A DNA stretch of 51,043 nt from Pseudomonas fluorescens (GCF_018614655.1 NZ_JAGGOG010000022.1:1-51043), one strand, 5' to 3'; positions 24,888-33,855 are shown, counted from the stretch's first letter. The notes: generated by a model not told the origin, from the letters alone. Translations and numbers: made by a program.

Positions 24888-26028
24888 GCTCCTGCCTGGC
24901 GCCTGGACGCGTATCGACGGTAGCGATCACCGACATGCCCGGCAAGATCCGGGACCGCTCGCCCCCCTCCGGCATCAGGCGAATCTTCACCGGAAAACGC
25001 TGCACAACCTTGGTGAAGTTGCCCGTGGCGTTATCCGGCGGCAATAGCGCAAACACCGCACCGGAACCTGGGGCGATACTTTCCACCTGACCGTGCCAGT
25101 ACTGGCCGCTGAAGCTGTCCACTTCGATCTCCACAGATTGCCCGGGCAGCATGCGCTGCAATTGGGTCTCCTTGTAGTTGGCGATCACATAAGCCTGATC
25201 CACCGGCACCACCGCCAATAACGGCAGGCCGGGCATGACGTATTGCTGGCGACGCACCTTGCGCTGCCCGACGATGCCGTCGAAGGGCGCGCGGATTTCC
25301 GTATCGCTCAAGGCATTGCGCGCCAGGGCCAGATTGGCCTGGGCTTCGCCGATCCTGGCGTGATGCTCGGTGATGTGTGCGTGCGCCTGCTGGCGGCTGG
25401 CTTGCAGCACCTGCAACTGGGCTTGTTGCCGGGCGACCTGAGCACGGGCCACGGCAACGGCCGCTTGCGCCTGGACCTGGCTTGCGCTGACCGTCTCCAG
25501 GCGCTGGGCGGTGGCGACGTGTTGCGCCACCAGTTCGCGATAACGCGCATAGTCCAACTGCGCCCGTCGAGCCTCGGCCTCGACACTGCCCAGGGCCGCC
25601 TGGACCTGGGTGATGCGTTGTTGCTGCTCACTCATCCGTGCGTCCAGGGTTTGCAAGGTGGCCTGCTGCGCATTCGCCGCCGCTTGCGCTTGCTGCAACT
25701 GCGCCTGGGCACTGTTCAGGCGCTCGGTGAAGTCACGCTGATCAATGCGCACCAGCAAGTCCCCCGCCTTGACTGGCTGATTGTCTTCCACCAGCACCTG
25801 GGCGACATAACCGGCAATCCGCGGGCTGATCGCGACCCAATCGGCGCGTACATAGGCATCGTCGGTTTCCTCCAGGAACCGCCCCAGGTTCCACCAATAC
25901 CCGGCAAATACTCCCAACCCCAACAACGCAGCCAGGGACGCACTGATCAATAACGGGCGCCGGTAACGTTGGGTGAAAGTCTGGTTCAACACCGGATTGA
26001 GGGTGGAGGGTTCAACAGCCTGATTCAT
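24871..26028 (-). CDS. HlyD/EmrA-type membrane fusion protein
   Basis: A 385-residue periplasmic adaptor linking the inner-membrane MFS pump to the outer-membrane channel. One N-terminal membrane anchor lies at about residues 29-47 (PLLISASLAALLGLGVFAGY). It is followed by a split lipoyl domain around DNQPVKAGDLLVRID and a long Gln/Ala-rich coiled-coil hairpin at about 100-230. The second half-motif is ALSDTEIRAPFDGIVGQ. A beta-barrel region follows. The start overlaps the stop of the upstream channel gene by 4 bp (ATGA), and its own end overlaps the MFS gene, so the three are one translational unit. Confidence 0.9.
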   Translation of the reverse strand: MNQAVEPSTLNPVLNQTFTQRYRRPLLISASLAALLGLGVFAGYWWNLGRFLEETDDAYVRADWVAISPRIAGYVAQVLVEDNQPVKAGDLLVRIDQRDFTERLNSAQAQLQQAQAAANAQQATLQTLDARMSEQQQRITQVQAALGSVEAEARRAQLDYARYRELVAQHVATAQRLETVSASQVQAQAAVAVARAQVARQQAQLQVLQASRQQAHAHITEHHARIGEAQANLALARNALSDTEIRAPFDGIVGQRKVRRQQYVMPGLPLLAVVPVDQAYVIANYKETQLQRMLPGQSVEIEVDSFSGQYWHGQVESIAPGSGAVFALLPPDNATGNFTKVVQRFPVKIRLMPEGGERSRILPGMSVIATVDTRPGARQEHAHGG

Positions 26029-27464
26029 GGTTTTGCTCCAAGGTCGGCAATAGGTTGTTCCGCACGTTGCCAGCCACCGCCCAGCGCCTGGAAAACGTCG
26101 ATCTGGCGGTTGATCAAACGCAAGTCGGACTGGGCCAGGCTGGCCTGAAGGCTGACGAAGTTACGCTCGCTGTCCAGCAGTTGCAGGGCGTCCAGCCCCC
26201 CGGCCCGATAACTGCGGCTGGCCAGTTGATGGGCTTGGCGACTGTTGTTAAGTGCTGCCTCCAGCGCCTGGCGACGCTGCTGCTCGCCCTGGTACAACGC
26301 CAGGGCCTGCTCGACTTGCTTCAAGGCGGTGAGCACCGTGCCGTCAAATTGCGCCAGGGCCTGGCGTGCCTGGGCCTGATGCTGTTTGACCCGCGCCTGG
26401 GCAACCTGGCGATTGGGGAAACGCCAGGACACCAGCGGGCCAACGGAATACACCACGGCATCGCCGCCGCCCAGTTTGCCCAGGCTACTGGCGGAGGACC
26501 CAAGCATCGCCCCGAAGGTGACACGGGGGTACAGCTCGGCGCGTGCTACGCCAATGGACAACGTGGCAGACTGCAACCTCTGTTCGGCACGGCGGATATC
26601 AGCCCGGCGTTGCAACAACGCCCAGCCATCGCCGACCGGCAACGGTGCCTGTAAGTGCGGGCCATGGGCACAACTTTGCGTGGCAACCTGCCCCGGTGGC
26701 AGGCCGCTGAGTACCGCCAGTTCGTACAAGGCGTTCTTCTGTTTCGCGGCGAACATCGGCAACGGCGCGCGGGTTTCCTCCAGCAAGCCCTTCAGGCGCA
26801 CCTCATCCAGATCGGTTGCCGCGCCAGCCTTCTGCAATTTTCCGGTGATCTCGACACTGCGCTCCAGCAACCGCACCGAATGTGCCTGCACCTGACCTTG
26901 CAACCCATAAACACAGGCCTGGGCATAGGCACGGGCCGTCTGTGCGGCCACGGTTACCCGCAACTCGTCTTCAAGGGCACGCGCCGCTTCGGCGTCGGCC
27001 CGGGCTACAGCCATGCGGTAACGCACCTCGCCCCACAGGTCCAAGGTGTAATTCACAGCGAACGCTGGTGAATGGTTCCACTGGCCATCAGCAGACTGAT
27101 GGGTCGCCTGGGCCAACGTCTGATCATCGTGACTGCGACCATAGTCCAAACCGTAACCCAGTGACGTGGACGGCTGATGCTCGCCGTCCACCTGCTCCAG
27201 CCGCGCCAGCAGCACATCGACATGGGCTGCCGCCGCCTCAAGGTCTTTGTTATTGCGCAGGGCTCGCTCCACCAAGGCATCGAGCTGCGGGTCGCGATAA
27301 AGCTGCCACCAGCGAGCGGGCAACGGTGCAGTCGACTCCTGGAATAGCCGCGATGCCGGTTGCGCCGCGATCAGCATCGACGGCTCGCCGGACGTGCCGC
27401 TGCAACCGGTCAGCACGAGCGTCATCAGCACGCAGGTCGGTAGGAAAAACACACGGATCGGCAT
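26025..27464 (-). CDS. NodT-family outer-membrane efflux lipoprotein
   Basis: A 479-residue TolC-like outer-membrane channel of the OMF/NodT group. A lipoprotein signal peptide ends in LVLTGC with the lipidated cysteine at residue 21. Two repeats of long alpha-helical and beta segments follow, with the typical early motif WWQLYRDPQLDALVERALRN and the later RADIRRAEQRLQSA. GTG 27467 precedes ATG 27464 in frame; ATG is taken here. It is the first gene of the efflux operon. An inverted repeat, AAGGCTC / GAGCCTT, lies immediately upstream of the start. Confidence 0.9.
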   Translation of the reverse strand: MPIRVFFLPTCVLMTLVLTGCSGTSGEPSMLIAAQPASRLFQESTAPLPARWWQLYRDPQLDALVERALRNNKDLEAAAAHVDVLLARLEQVDGEHQPSTSLGYGLDYGRSHDDQTLAQATHQSADGQWNHSPAFAVNYTLDLWGEVRYRMAVARADAEAARALEDELRVTVAAQTARAYAQACVYGLQGQVQAHSVRLLERSVEITGKLQKAGAATDLDEVRLKGLLEETRAPLPMFAAKQKNALYELAVLSGLPPGQVATQSCAHGPHLQAPLPVGDGWALLQRRADIRRAEQRLQSATLSIGVARAELYPRVTFGAMLGSSASSLGKLGGGDAVVYSVGPLVSWRFPNRQVAQARVKQHQAQARQALAQFDGTVLTALKQVEQALALYQGEQQRRQALEAALNNSRQAHQLASRSYRAGGLDALQLLDSERNFVSLQASLAQSDLRLINRQIDVFQALGGGWQRAEQPIADLGAKP

Positions 27465-27467
27465 CAC

Positions 27468-27491
27468 AAGGCTCGCTCAAGAAGGAGCCTT
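27468..27491. repeat. Inverted repeat at the start of the efflux operon
   Basis: AAGGCTC at 27468-27474 and GAGCCTT at 27485-27491 form a perfect 7-bp inverted repeat with a 10-bp spacer. It touches the start of the outer-membrane channel gene. It may be an operator for the neighbouring AraC protein or an RNA hairpin over the ribosome site. Either role is inference. Confidence 0.4.
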
Positions 27492-27567
27492 GAAGATTAG
27501 GTCGCGGCCTTAGCGGATTCGCCCGCGTCAAGGCCATGTATCGTCGCCAAATGGACAATATGTTTGC

Positions 27568-28341
27568 TTAACGCAACGTCATGCCCTGCGGCGAGGCGCC
27601 TGGCCGAAAATGACTCGGCGGACAGCCCAGCGACCGGCGAAACATCGCACTGAACGCACTCGGGCTCTGATACCCATGCTCCAGGGCCACCTCCAGAATC
27701 GACGCCCCTTGGGCCAGCAGCTTCAAGCTCAAGGCCAGCCGCGCGCGTTTGCGCCATTCACCGAAGCTCATGCCCAGTTCACGCTGGAAGATTCGGCTCA
27801 GGGTCCGGGCGCTCATGTTCAGCGAGTCGGCCCAGGACTCCAGGCTGCTGTCATCGGAAGGGTTGCCAATAAAATGAGTGCACAGTTTGGCTAACCGCGC
27901 CTCACCGGGGACCGGCACATGCATCGCCACCACCGGTGCGACGAGCAGCTCCAGGCGGATCAATTCGATCATGGCGGGCAGACGCGGCCCGCTTTGGTCT
28001 GCAATCAAAGTGGCCGCGACAATCAACTCCCGCAGCAGCGCCGACACTTCGATCACCTGGCAATTCCTGCCCAGCCCCGGTTCGGCCTCGGGCATCAGGA
28101 ACAGCGTGCGCATATGCACCTCACCCGCCATGCGGATCTCATGGGGTATTGCGGCGGGGACCCACAACGCATGGCCGGACGGTACCAGCCAACTGCCCTG
28201 GGCGGTGCCGACCACCATCACACCCGAGACCGCATGAATCAACTGCGCCTGGGCGTGGCAATGAAGGTGCACCCTGTCATCGTTATGGTAGTTGTCGGCA
28301 TAGGCCTCAAGCCAAGGCCTGGGCCGGGAGGGGATCGTCAT
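27568..28341 (-). CDS. AraC-family transcriptional regulator
   Basis: A 257-residue regulator with an N-terminal cupin-like sensing domain (HLHCHAQAQLIHAVSG, then VPAAIPHEIRM) and a C-terminal double helix-turn-helix from about residue 160. The AraC signature near the end reads SPSAFSAMFRRSLGCPPSHF. It is on the same strand as the efflux operon and lies 103 bp upstream of it, so it is the likely local regulator. The layout resembles AraC proteins that control neighbouring EmrAB-type pumps. The ligand is unknown. Confidence 0.88.
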   Translation of the reverse strand: MTIPSRPRPWLEAYADNYHNDDRVHLHCHAQAQLIHAVSGVMVVGTAQGSWLVPSGHALWVPAAIPHEIRMAGEVHMRTLFLMPEAEPGLGRNCQVIEVSALLRELIVAATLIADQSGPRLPAMIELIRLELLVAPVVAMHVPVPGEARLAKLCTHFIGNPSDDSSLESWADSLNMSARTLSRIFQRELGMSFGEWRKRARLALSLKLLAQGASILEVALEHGYQSPSAFSAMFRRSLGCPPSHFRPGASPQGMTLR

Positions 28342-28824
28342 GGGAAGCTCTCACGTCACTCAGGCGTTGATTCTAGCGAAAAGCCCGGTGGCGAAAACGA
28401 TAGATATAGACAGCCATCGTCGCATTTCAGACAACCGGTGAACTTCCAACGCGCACAGCCAGTCAGCTAACTGAACACGCTGATAAAGGTTGGGGAGACG
28501 ATGCGCATCTCGCTGGAGCAGCAAATGGCCCTCAGTTCCTGGATCCCCTGAACTCTGTAGCCGCTGGCGTAGCCTGCGATCGGCTGCGCAGCAGTCGCCG
28601 GTCTTCTGAAACCGCCGAAGGTCCTTCGGCCCTTATCGCAGCCTCGTACCTCGGCAGCGGCGACAACCGCCAAATGCAGGACCTGACATGGCGCTTGCTT
28701 GGTGACGCGCAAGACGGTATCTACAGAGAGTAGTGACGCCTGCAGCTATGAAGTGGGCAGCACCCTGTTTTCGAGGGTGGCATGAGTCTTTATCCCCAAG
28801 GCTCTTACTAGGAGCTTCGTGACA
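28342..28824. other. Noncoding gap between divergent araC and GH15 genes
   Basis: This 483-bp gap separates the divergent AraC and GH15 genes and must hold both promoters, though I could not place either convincingly. It contains the palindromic repeat at 28555-28666. Short frames on either side of that repeat (ATG 28501, 16 codons, behind a GGGGAG site; ATG 28674, 19 codons) might be remnants of a small gene. I do not call them genes. Confidence 0.6.
28555..28666. repeat. REP-like Pseudomonas palindromic repeat
   Basis: About 112 bp with imperfect inverted ends. The left end, TGTAGCCGCTGGCGTAGCCT, pairs with the right end around CCTCGGCAGCGGCGACAA. An inner hairpin, CCGAAGG-T-CCTTCGG, sits at about 28615-28629. 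The ends look like the intergenic GTAGCCGCTG...CAGCGGC repeats scattered through P. fluorescens and P. putida genomes. Only one copy is seen in this window. Confidence 0.65.
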
Positions 28825-30648
28825 ATGGTTGATCTGAAGAGCGAACCACAAAGCGCCATCGATGCCCACGGCATCATCGGCGACATGCGCAGTGCAGCAC
28901 TGATCAACGACCGGGGCAGCATCGATTTTTTTTGCTGGCCTGAGTTCGACAGCCCGTCGATCTTTTGCTCATTGCTGGACTCCCCCGCCGCTGGAATTTT
29001 CCAACTCACCCCCGACCTGCCCGACGCCCGCCGCGAGCAAATCTACCTGCCGGACACCAACGTCCTGCAAACCCGCTGGCTGGGTGATGAGGCCGTAGTG
29101 GAGATCACCGACCTGCTGACCATCAGCGACGAAGTCGACGATTTACCGCTGTTGATCCGCCGCGTGCGTGTGGTCAGTGGTAAAGCGACGATTCACCTGC
29201 GGTGCGCGGTGCGCCACGACTACGCACGTGCCCAGACCGGCGTCACCCTCAACAACGGCGATGCCTGTTTTGAAGCAACTGATCAACCCGGCCTGCGCCT
29301 GGCCAGCAGCCATGACCTGCAGCTCGACGGCGAAGCTGCGGTCACACGTTTTACTCTGGAACAGGGTCAGGGCGCCGAGTTTGTCCTCGGTGCCCTCGAA
29401 GATCCCCGGGTCAACAGCAACAATACCGACCTGTACCTGGAGCGCACGCTGAAGTTCTGGCGCGGCTGGATAGCCCAGTCCAACTACCGTGGACGCTGGC
29501 GGGAAATGGTCAATCGTTCGGCCCTGGCCTTGAAGCTGTTGACCTCGCGCAAACACGGCGCGATTCTCGCCGCCGCCACCTTCGGCCTGCCGGAAACCCC
29601 GGGCGGCGAGCGCAACTGGGACTACCGCTACACCTGGGTGCGCGACGCCTCATTTACCGTCTACGCCTTCATGCGCCTGGGCTTTGTCGAGGAAGCCAAC
29701 AACTACATGCGCTGGTTGAAAGGGCGAGTCAGCGACTGCCATGGCCAGCCGATGAAACTCAATATCCTGTACGGCATCGACGGTCGCCAGGAATTGCCGG
29801 AAACCGAACTCACTCACCTCAGCGGACACGGCGGCGCGCAGCCGGTGCGTATCGGCAATGAAGCCTACAGCCAGGTGCAACTGGACATCTTCGGCGAGCT
29901 GATGGACGCGGTGTACCTGGTCAATAAGTACGGCGAAGCCATCTCCCATGAAGGCTGGAAGCACACGGTTGAAGTGGTGGATCAGGTGTGCGAAACCTGG
30001 AATCTACAAGACGTCGGCATCTGGGAGATGCGCGGTGAGCAGCATCACTTCCTGCATTCGCGACTGATGTGCTGGGTGGCCCTGGACCGTGCCATTCGCC
30101 TGGCCTCCAAACGCTCGCTGCCGGCGCCGTTCGCCCGCTGGGACGAAACACGCCAGGCCATTTACCAGGACATCTGGAGCAACTTCTGGAACGAAGAACG
30201 CGGGCATTTTGTGCAGTACATCGGCAGCACTGCCCTCGACGGTTCGATGCTGCTGATGCCCTTGGTCCGCTTCGTTGCCGCCACCGATCCACGCTGGTTG
30301 TCGACCCTCGAAGCAATCCAGAAAAGCCTGGTGCGCGACGGTATGGTCTACCGCTACCGCAACGACAGCCAGATCGATGGCCTGCAAGGCACCGAAGGCG
30401 CATTTGCGGCCTGTTCGTTTTGGTACGTCGAATGCCTGGCCCGGGCCGGGCAGGTGGAAAAGGCGCACCTGGAGTTTGAACAGTTGCTGCGCTATGCCAA
30501 TCCTTTGGGGTTGTATGCCGAAGAGTTCGACAGCCAGGCGCGACATCTGGGCAATACGCCCCAAGCGCTGAGTCACCTGGCGTTGATCAGTGCGGCGACC
30601 TTTCTTGACCGTAAATTGAGTGGCGAAAAAACCGTCTGGCAACCCTGA
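28825..30648 (+). CDS. GH15 family glycosidase (glucoamylase/trehalase-like)
   Basis: A 607-residue inverting alpha-glycosidase. The N-terminal domain, residues ~1-220, has the trehalase-like opening AHGIIGDMRSAALINDRGSI and DFFCWPEFDSPS. The catalytic (alpha/alpha)6 barrel follows with GERNWDYRYTWVRDAS near 260, a WEMRG segment carrying the likely general acid near 395, and LYAEEFD near 560 with the likely general base. There is no signal peptide, so it acts in the cytoplasm, on alpha-glucans or trehalose. ATG 28825 is chosen, 10 nt after AGGAG; GTG 28819 is an in-frame alternative 4 nt after it. The gene stands alone. The next gene begins 68 bp later. Confidence 0.9.
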   Translation: MVDLKSEPQSAIDAHGIIGDMRSAALINDRGSIDFFCWPEFDSPSIFCSLLDSPAAGIFQLTPDLPDARREQIYLPDTNVLQTRWLGDEAVVEITDLLTISDEVDDLPLLIRRVRVVSGKATIHLRCAVRHDYARAQTGVTLNNGDACFEATDQPGLRLASSHDLQLDGEAAVTRFTLEQGQGAEFVLGALEDPRVNSNNTDLYLERTLKFWRGWIAQSNYRGRWREMVNRSALALKLLTSRKHGAILAAATFGLPETPGGERNWDYRYTWVRDASFTVYAFMRLGFVEEANNYMRWLKGRVSDCHGQPMKLNILYGIDGRQELPETELTHLSGHGGAQPVRIGNEAYSQVQLDIFGELMDAVYLVNKYGEAISHEGWKHTVEVVDQVCETWNLQDVGIWEMRGEQHHFLHSRLMCWVALDRAIRLASKRSLPAPFARWDETRQAIYQDIWSNFWNEERGHFVQYIGSTALDGSMLLMPLVRFVAATDPRWLSTLEAIQKSLVRDGMVYRYRNDSQIDGLQGTEGAFAACSFWYVECLARAGQVEKAHLEFEQLLRYANPLGLYAEEFDSQARHLGNTPQALSHLALISAATFLDRKLSGEKTVWQP

Positions 30649-30716
30649 GACCCGCCCCAACACTAAACATGTCCCTCGCTGAAGGCTTGGATGTACACAG
30701 TTTGATCGGAGCCCAC

Positions 30717-31622
30717 ATGACCACAACCGCCCCACTGCACTGCGTGCGCACCACGATGCTCGACATGGCCTATGAAGCCCACGGTCCGATCGACGGTGAC
30801 GTGGTGATTCTGCTGCACGGCTTTCCCTACGATCCCCGAGGCTATGACGCGATTGCACCCGTGTTGGCCGCCCGTGGTTGTCGGGTGTTGGTGCCGTACC
30901 TGCGAGGCTATGGCCCGACGCGGTTTATCAACGCAGAGGTAATGCGCTCCGGCCAACAGGCGGCGCTGGCCAAAGACCTGCTGGACTTCATGGATGCCCT
31001 GACCATCCCTCAGGCGACACTGGCGGGTTATGACTGGGGTGGACGTGCGGCCTGTATCGTCGCCGCCTTGTGGCCCGAGCGGGTACGCGGCCTGGTGACC
31101 GGCGATGGCTACAACATTCAGGACATTGCCAAGTCCATCCAGCCACGAGCGCCCATCACTGAACATCGGTTGTGGTACCAATACTACTTTCACACCCAAC
31201 GAGGCGTGGACGGTTTGACTGCCCACCGTCGCGAGCTGTGTGAACGGTTGTGGGCGCTGTGGTCGCCGTCCTGGGCGGAAGGACCGAGCCTGTACGGCAA
31301 GACGGCGCCTTCGTTTGATAATCCGGATTTTGTCGAGGTGGTGATTCACTCTTATCGCCATCGTTTCATGTACGCCCCTGGCGATCCGGCACTGGAGGCG
31401 ATTGAGCAGGCACTGGTGCAGCCGCCGCCCATTTCGGTACCGAGCATTTCGTTGTGCGGTGCTGACGATGGCGTGGGACCGGCACCGGAGGAGGATGAAG
31501 ACCTGGGATGCTTCACCGGGTTTTATCGGCGCCAGGTACTGGCAGGTGTTGGCCACAATATTCCCCAGGAAGCGCCGCAGGCGACGCTTGAGGCGGTATT
31601 TGAATTACTCGACAGACGCTGA
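30717..31622 (+). CDS. Alpha/beta hydrolase, epoxide-hydrolase-like
   Basis: A 301-residue alpha/beta-hydrolase-fold enzyme. The oxyanion motif is LLHGFPYDPRGYD near residue 35. The nucleophile elbow is GYDWGG near 100, with aspartate as nucleophile as in epoxide hydrolases and haloalkane dehalogenases. The histidine is in GVGHNIPQEAP near 283. ATG 30717 is preceded by GGAG with good spacing; an upstream in-frame ATG at 30669 has no ribosome site. Its 3' end overlaps the 3' end of the convergent GlxA-type regulator by 18 bp. The substrate is unknown. Context next to an isonitrile hydratase hints at xenobiotic or secondary-metabolite turnover, but that is only position. Confidence 0.85.
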   Translation: MTTTAPLHCVRTTMLDMAYEAHGPIDGDVVILLHGFPYDPRGYDAIAPVLAARGCRVLVPYLRGYGPTRFINAEVMRSGQQAALAKDLLDFMDALTIPQATLAGYDWGGRAACIVAALWPERVRGLVTGDGYNIQDIAKSIQPRAPITEHRLWYQYYFHTQRGVDGLTAHRRELCERLWALWSPSWAEGPSLYGKTAPSFDNPDFVEVVIHSYRHRFMYAPGDPALEAIEQALVQPPPISVPSISLCGADDGVGPAPEEDEDLGCFTGFYRRQVLAGVGHNIPQEAPQATLEAVFELLDRR

Positions 31623-32576
31623 AAACCGCTCGCGATAGGCCTGGGGCGTCACCGATAACGCCCTTAGAAAACTGCGACGCATGGTTTCTTCGCAGCCAAA
31701 GCCACAGTGCACGGCAACCCTTTTGATCGAGACGGCGCTGTCGGCCAGTTGCCGGCGCGCCGTTTCCACCCGTATCAACTCCACTGCCCGCGCCGGGGTC
31801 TGGCCGGTTTCAGCACGGTAGTGGCGCACAAAACTGCGCTCACTCATGCCCACCTGCGCGGCCAGGGTCGAGATATTCAGGTCCAGGTTCAAATGTTCGG
31901 CAATCCAGGCGTGCAACTCAGCGAAGCGGTTGCCGCCCTTTTGCAGGGACAACGTCACGCTGAATTGCGATTGCCCTCCAGGGCGCTTGAGAAACACCAC
32001 CAGGTGCCGCGCCACTTCCAGCGCCGTGGCCCGCCCCAGGTCCTGTTCCACCAGGGCCAGGCACAAATCGATGCCGGCGGTGACCCCGGCCGACGTCCAT
32101 AGCGAGCCCTGCTGGATAAAGATCGGATTGGCCTCAACCGTAAGCTTGGGGTATTTGTGCGCCAACTCCTCACAGCGAGTCCAGTGGGTCACCACGCGGC
32201 AACCGTCCAACAGGCCACTGGCGGCCAGCAGGAAAGCACCGGTGCAGACCGAGGTCATCCGTCGCGAATGTGCGGCCTTGCGCCGAACCCAATCCACCAG
32301 CGCTGGATCGTCGGCCGCACCGTACACACCCCAGCCACCGGCAATGACCAGGGTGTCACACGGTGCATCAGCCGCAGGCAACGGTTCGGCCACCAGCGCC
32401 AGGCCAGCGGAGGTCATCACCGGCTCCACCTGCGCGGCGATCACATTGATCGCATAAGGCACTGGCAACCCTTGCTGGCGCACCAGGTCATTGGCCGAGG
32501 CAAACACTTGCAGCGGCCCGGTGACGTCGAGCACTTGCACATTGGGGAAGGCGAGCACATGGATGATTTTCGGCAT
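31605..32576 (-). CDS. GlxA-type regulator: DJ-1/PfpI domain fused to AraC HTH
   Basis: A 323-residue transcription factor. The N-terminal DJ-1/PfpI-like domain (HVLAFPNVQVLDVTGPLQVF) has a cysteine at the nucleophile-elbow position in SVCTGAFLLAASG near residue 105, so it may bind or sense a small ligand. The C-terminal AraC-type double helix-turn-helix includes VGMSERSFVRHYRAETG and the signature CGFGCEETMRRSFLRALSV. ATG 32576 gives the usual family N-terminus, though its ribosome site is weak. It is divergent from inhA, 89 bp away, and both carry the same PfpI fold, so it is the likely regulator of inhA. Confidence 0.88.
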   Translation of the reverse strand: MPKIIHVLAFPNVQVLDVTGPLQVFASANDLVRQQGLPVPYAINVIAAQVEPVMTSAGLALVAEPLPAADAPCDTLVIAGGWGVYGAADDPALVDWVRRKAAHSRRMTSVCTGAFLLAASGLLDGCRVVTHWTRCEELAHKYPKLTVEANPIFIQQGSLWTSAGVTAGIDLCLALVEQDLGRATALEVARHLVVFLKRPGGQSQFSVTLSLQKGGNRFAELHAWIAEHLNLDLNISTLAAQVGMSERSFVRHYRAETGQTPARAVELIRVETARRQLADSAVSIKRVAVHCGFGCEETMRRSFLRALSVTPQAYRERFSASVE

Positions 32577-32665
32577 GATTGGCGTGATTCGTGGGATGAA
32601 TGGCGTATTCGCCAAAGGTTAGGCCACTACAGTTGACTCGTCTATCCCCATCCCCGGAGTTTCAC

Positions 32666-33346
32666 ATGACCTTGCAGATCGGCTTTTTGTTGTTCCCCGG
32701 CATCCAGCAACTGGACCTGACCGGGCCCTACGATGTGCTGGCGTCCTTGCCGGACGTGAAGGTCCATCTGATCTGGAAAGACCTGCTGCCGGTCACCTCC
32801 AGCACCGGCCTGGTGTTCACTCCGACCATGACCTTTGATGAATGCCCGCTGCTGGATGTGATTTGCGTACCCGGTGGCTCGGGGGTCGGAGCCTTGATGG
32901 AGGATCCGCAGACCCTGGACTTCCTCAATACACAGTCCCATACCGCGCGTTACGTAACCTCGGTGTGTACCGGCTCGCTGGTACTCGGCGCGGCGGGCCT
33001 GCTGAAGGGGCGCCGGGCGACGACCCATTGGGCCTACCACGACATGCTGTCCGCCTTGGGTGCTATCCCGGTGCAGGAGCGCGTGGTCCGCGATGGCAAT
33101 CTGTTTACTGGGGGCGGGATCACAGCCGGGATTGATTTTGCCCTGACCCTGGCGGCAGAGCTGCACAGCGAGGCGGCGGCACAACTGGTGCAACTGCAGT
33201 TGGAATATGCCCCTGCACCGCCGTTCAACGCCGGCCGGCCAGACACCGCACCGGCCTATGTACTGGAGGAGGCCAACAAACGCACGGTTGAGTCGCGCAA
33301 GACACGCGGGGCGATCGTAGCGCGGGCGGCAGCGCGGTTGGGTTGA
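32666..33346 (+). CDS. inhA: Isonitrile (cyclohexyl-isocyanide) hydratase, DJ-1/PfpI family
   Basis: A 226-residue enzyme that adds water to isonitriles to give N-substituted formamides. It matches what I recall of Pseudomonas InhA almost along its full length: FLLFPGIQQLDLTGPYDVLA at the N-terminus, ICVPGGSGVGALMEDPQTLDF, the nucleophile cysteine in SVCTGSLVLGAAGLLKGRRA near residue 100, and GGGITAGIDFALTLAAEL. ATG 32666 has GGAG 7 nt upstream. It is divergent from the GlxA-type regulator. The natural substrate in the cell is not evident. Close PfpI homologues without this activity exist, so the name is probable rather than certain. Confidence 0.8.
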   Translation: MTLQIGFLLFPGIQQLDLTGPYDVLASLPDVKVHLIWKDLLPVTSSTGLVFTPTMTFDECPLLDVICVPGGSGVGALMEDPQTLDFLNTQSHTARYVTSVCTGSLVLGAAGLLKGRRATTHWAYHDMLSALGAIPVQERVVRDGNLFTGGGITAGIDFALTLAAELHSEAAAQLVQLQLEYAPAPPFNAGRPDTAPAYVLEEANKRTVESRKTRGAIVARAAARLG

Positions 33347-33453
33347 GGCTGACGGGATCGTTCCTCTTGGGGAGCGATCTCTCATGTCGACTGTGAGGAT
33401 CCTGCAAAAACAACAAAGGTGCTGCAGTCGATCGTGCTCAAATCATCAACAGG

Positions 33454-33480
33454 AAAAAGCCCGTGAATTAATCAGGCTTT
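33454..33480 (-). terminator. Weak leftward terminator-like hairpin
   Basis: AAAGCC and GGCTTT form a 6-bp stem, with further partial pairing inside. On the minus strand it is followed by a short T run. On the plus strand it might instead help end inhA transcripts, but the bases after it there are not T-rich. Confidence 0.35.
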
Positions 33481-33573
33481 GCGAAAAAAAACAAAAAATT
33501 AACTGGATACGCCCCCGAATCGCCCCCAGCACCCTATCGAAGGCTAGAACGTCTCTCGTCCTACATCCCTGTC

Positions 33574-33608
33574 AAAAAAAAGGATTTCCTGGCCGATAGG
33601 AAAATCCT
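33574..33608 (-). terminator. Rho-independent terminator reading leftward
   Basis: On the minus strand AGGATTTTCCT, a 7-nt loop ATCGGCC, and AGGAAATCCT form a 10-bp stem with one bulged T. A run of eight T follows directly. This is a classic intrinsic terminator, yet no minus-strand gene lies upstream of it before pslA. It may end an antisense or small RNA that starts in the psl leader. Confidence 0.55.
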
Positions 33609-33855
33609 CCTATTTGTTCCTACACTCCAAAAAGCCATCACTTATTCTCGATAAATCTGAGCACAGCCCCAAATAAGTCAACAAACTGTCGCTCAGAGAG
33701 TAGCCTATGTCGTAAGGAGGCAAATACCGCAAATTCAGTCAAGTATTTGACAGATCATCCGGCGATTGCCACTATTTGGCCATTACTCGCATATTCCCTG
33801 CAGTCCTTAGACAGGCAATTGCGTTTTACCCAGCGAAGCCGCTGTCCGACTTGCA

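Noticed and set aside
28467..28712. 81-codon minus-strand frame in the araC/GH15 gap
   Set aside because: It runs through the palindromic repeat and has no ribosome site or familiar features.
33384..33430. Inverted repeat TCGACTG / CAGTCGA downstream of inhA
   Set aside because: Arms are 7 bp with a spacer of more than 30 bp; this can arise by chance.
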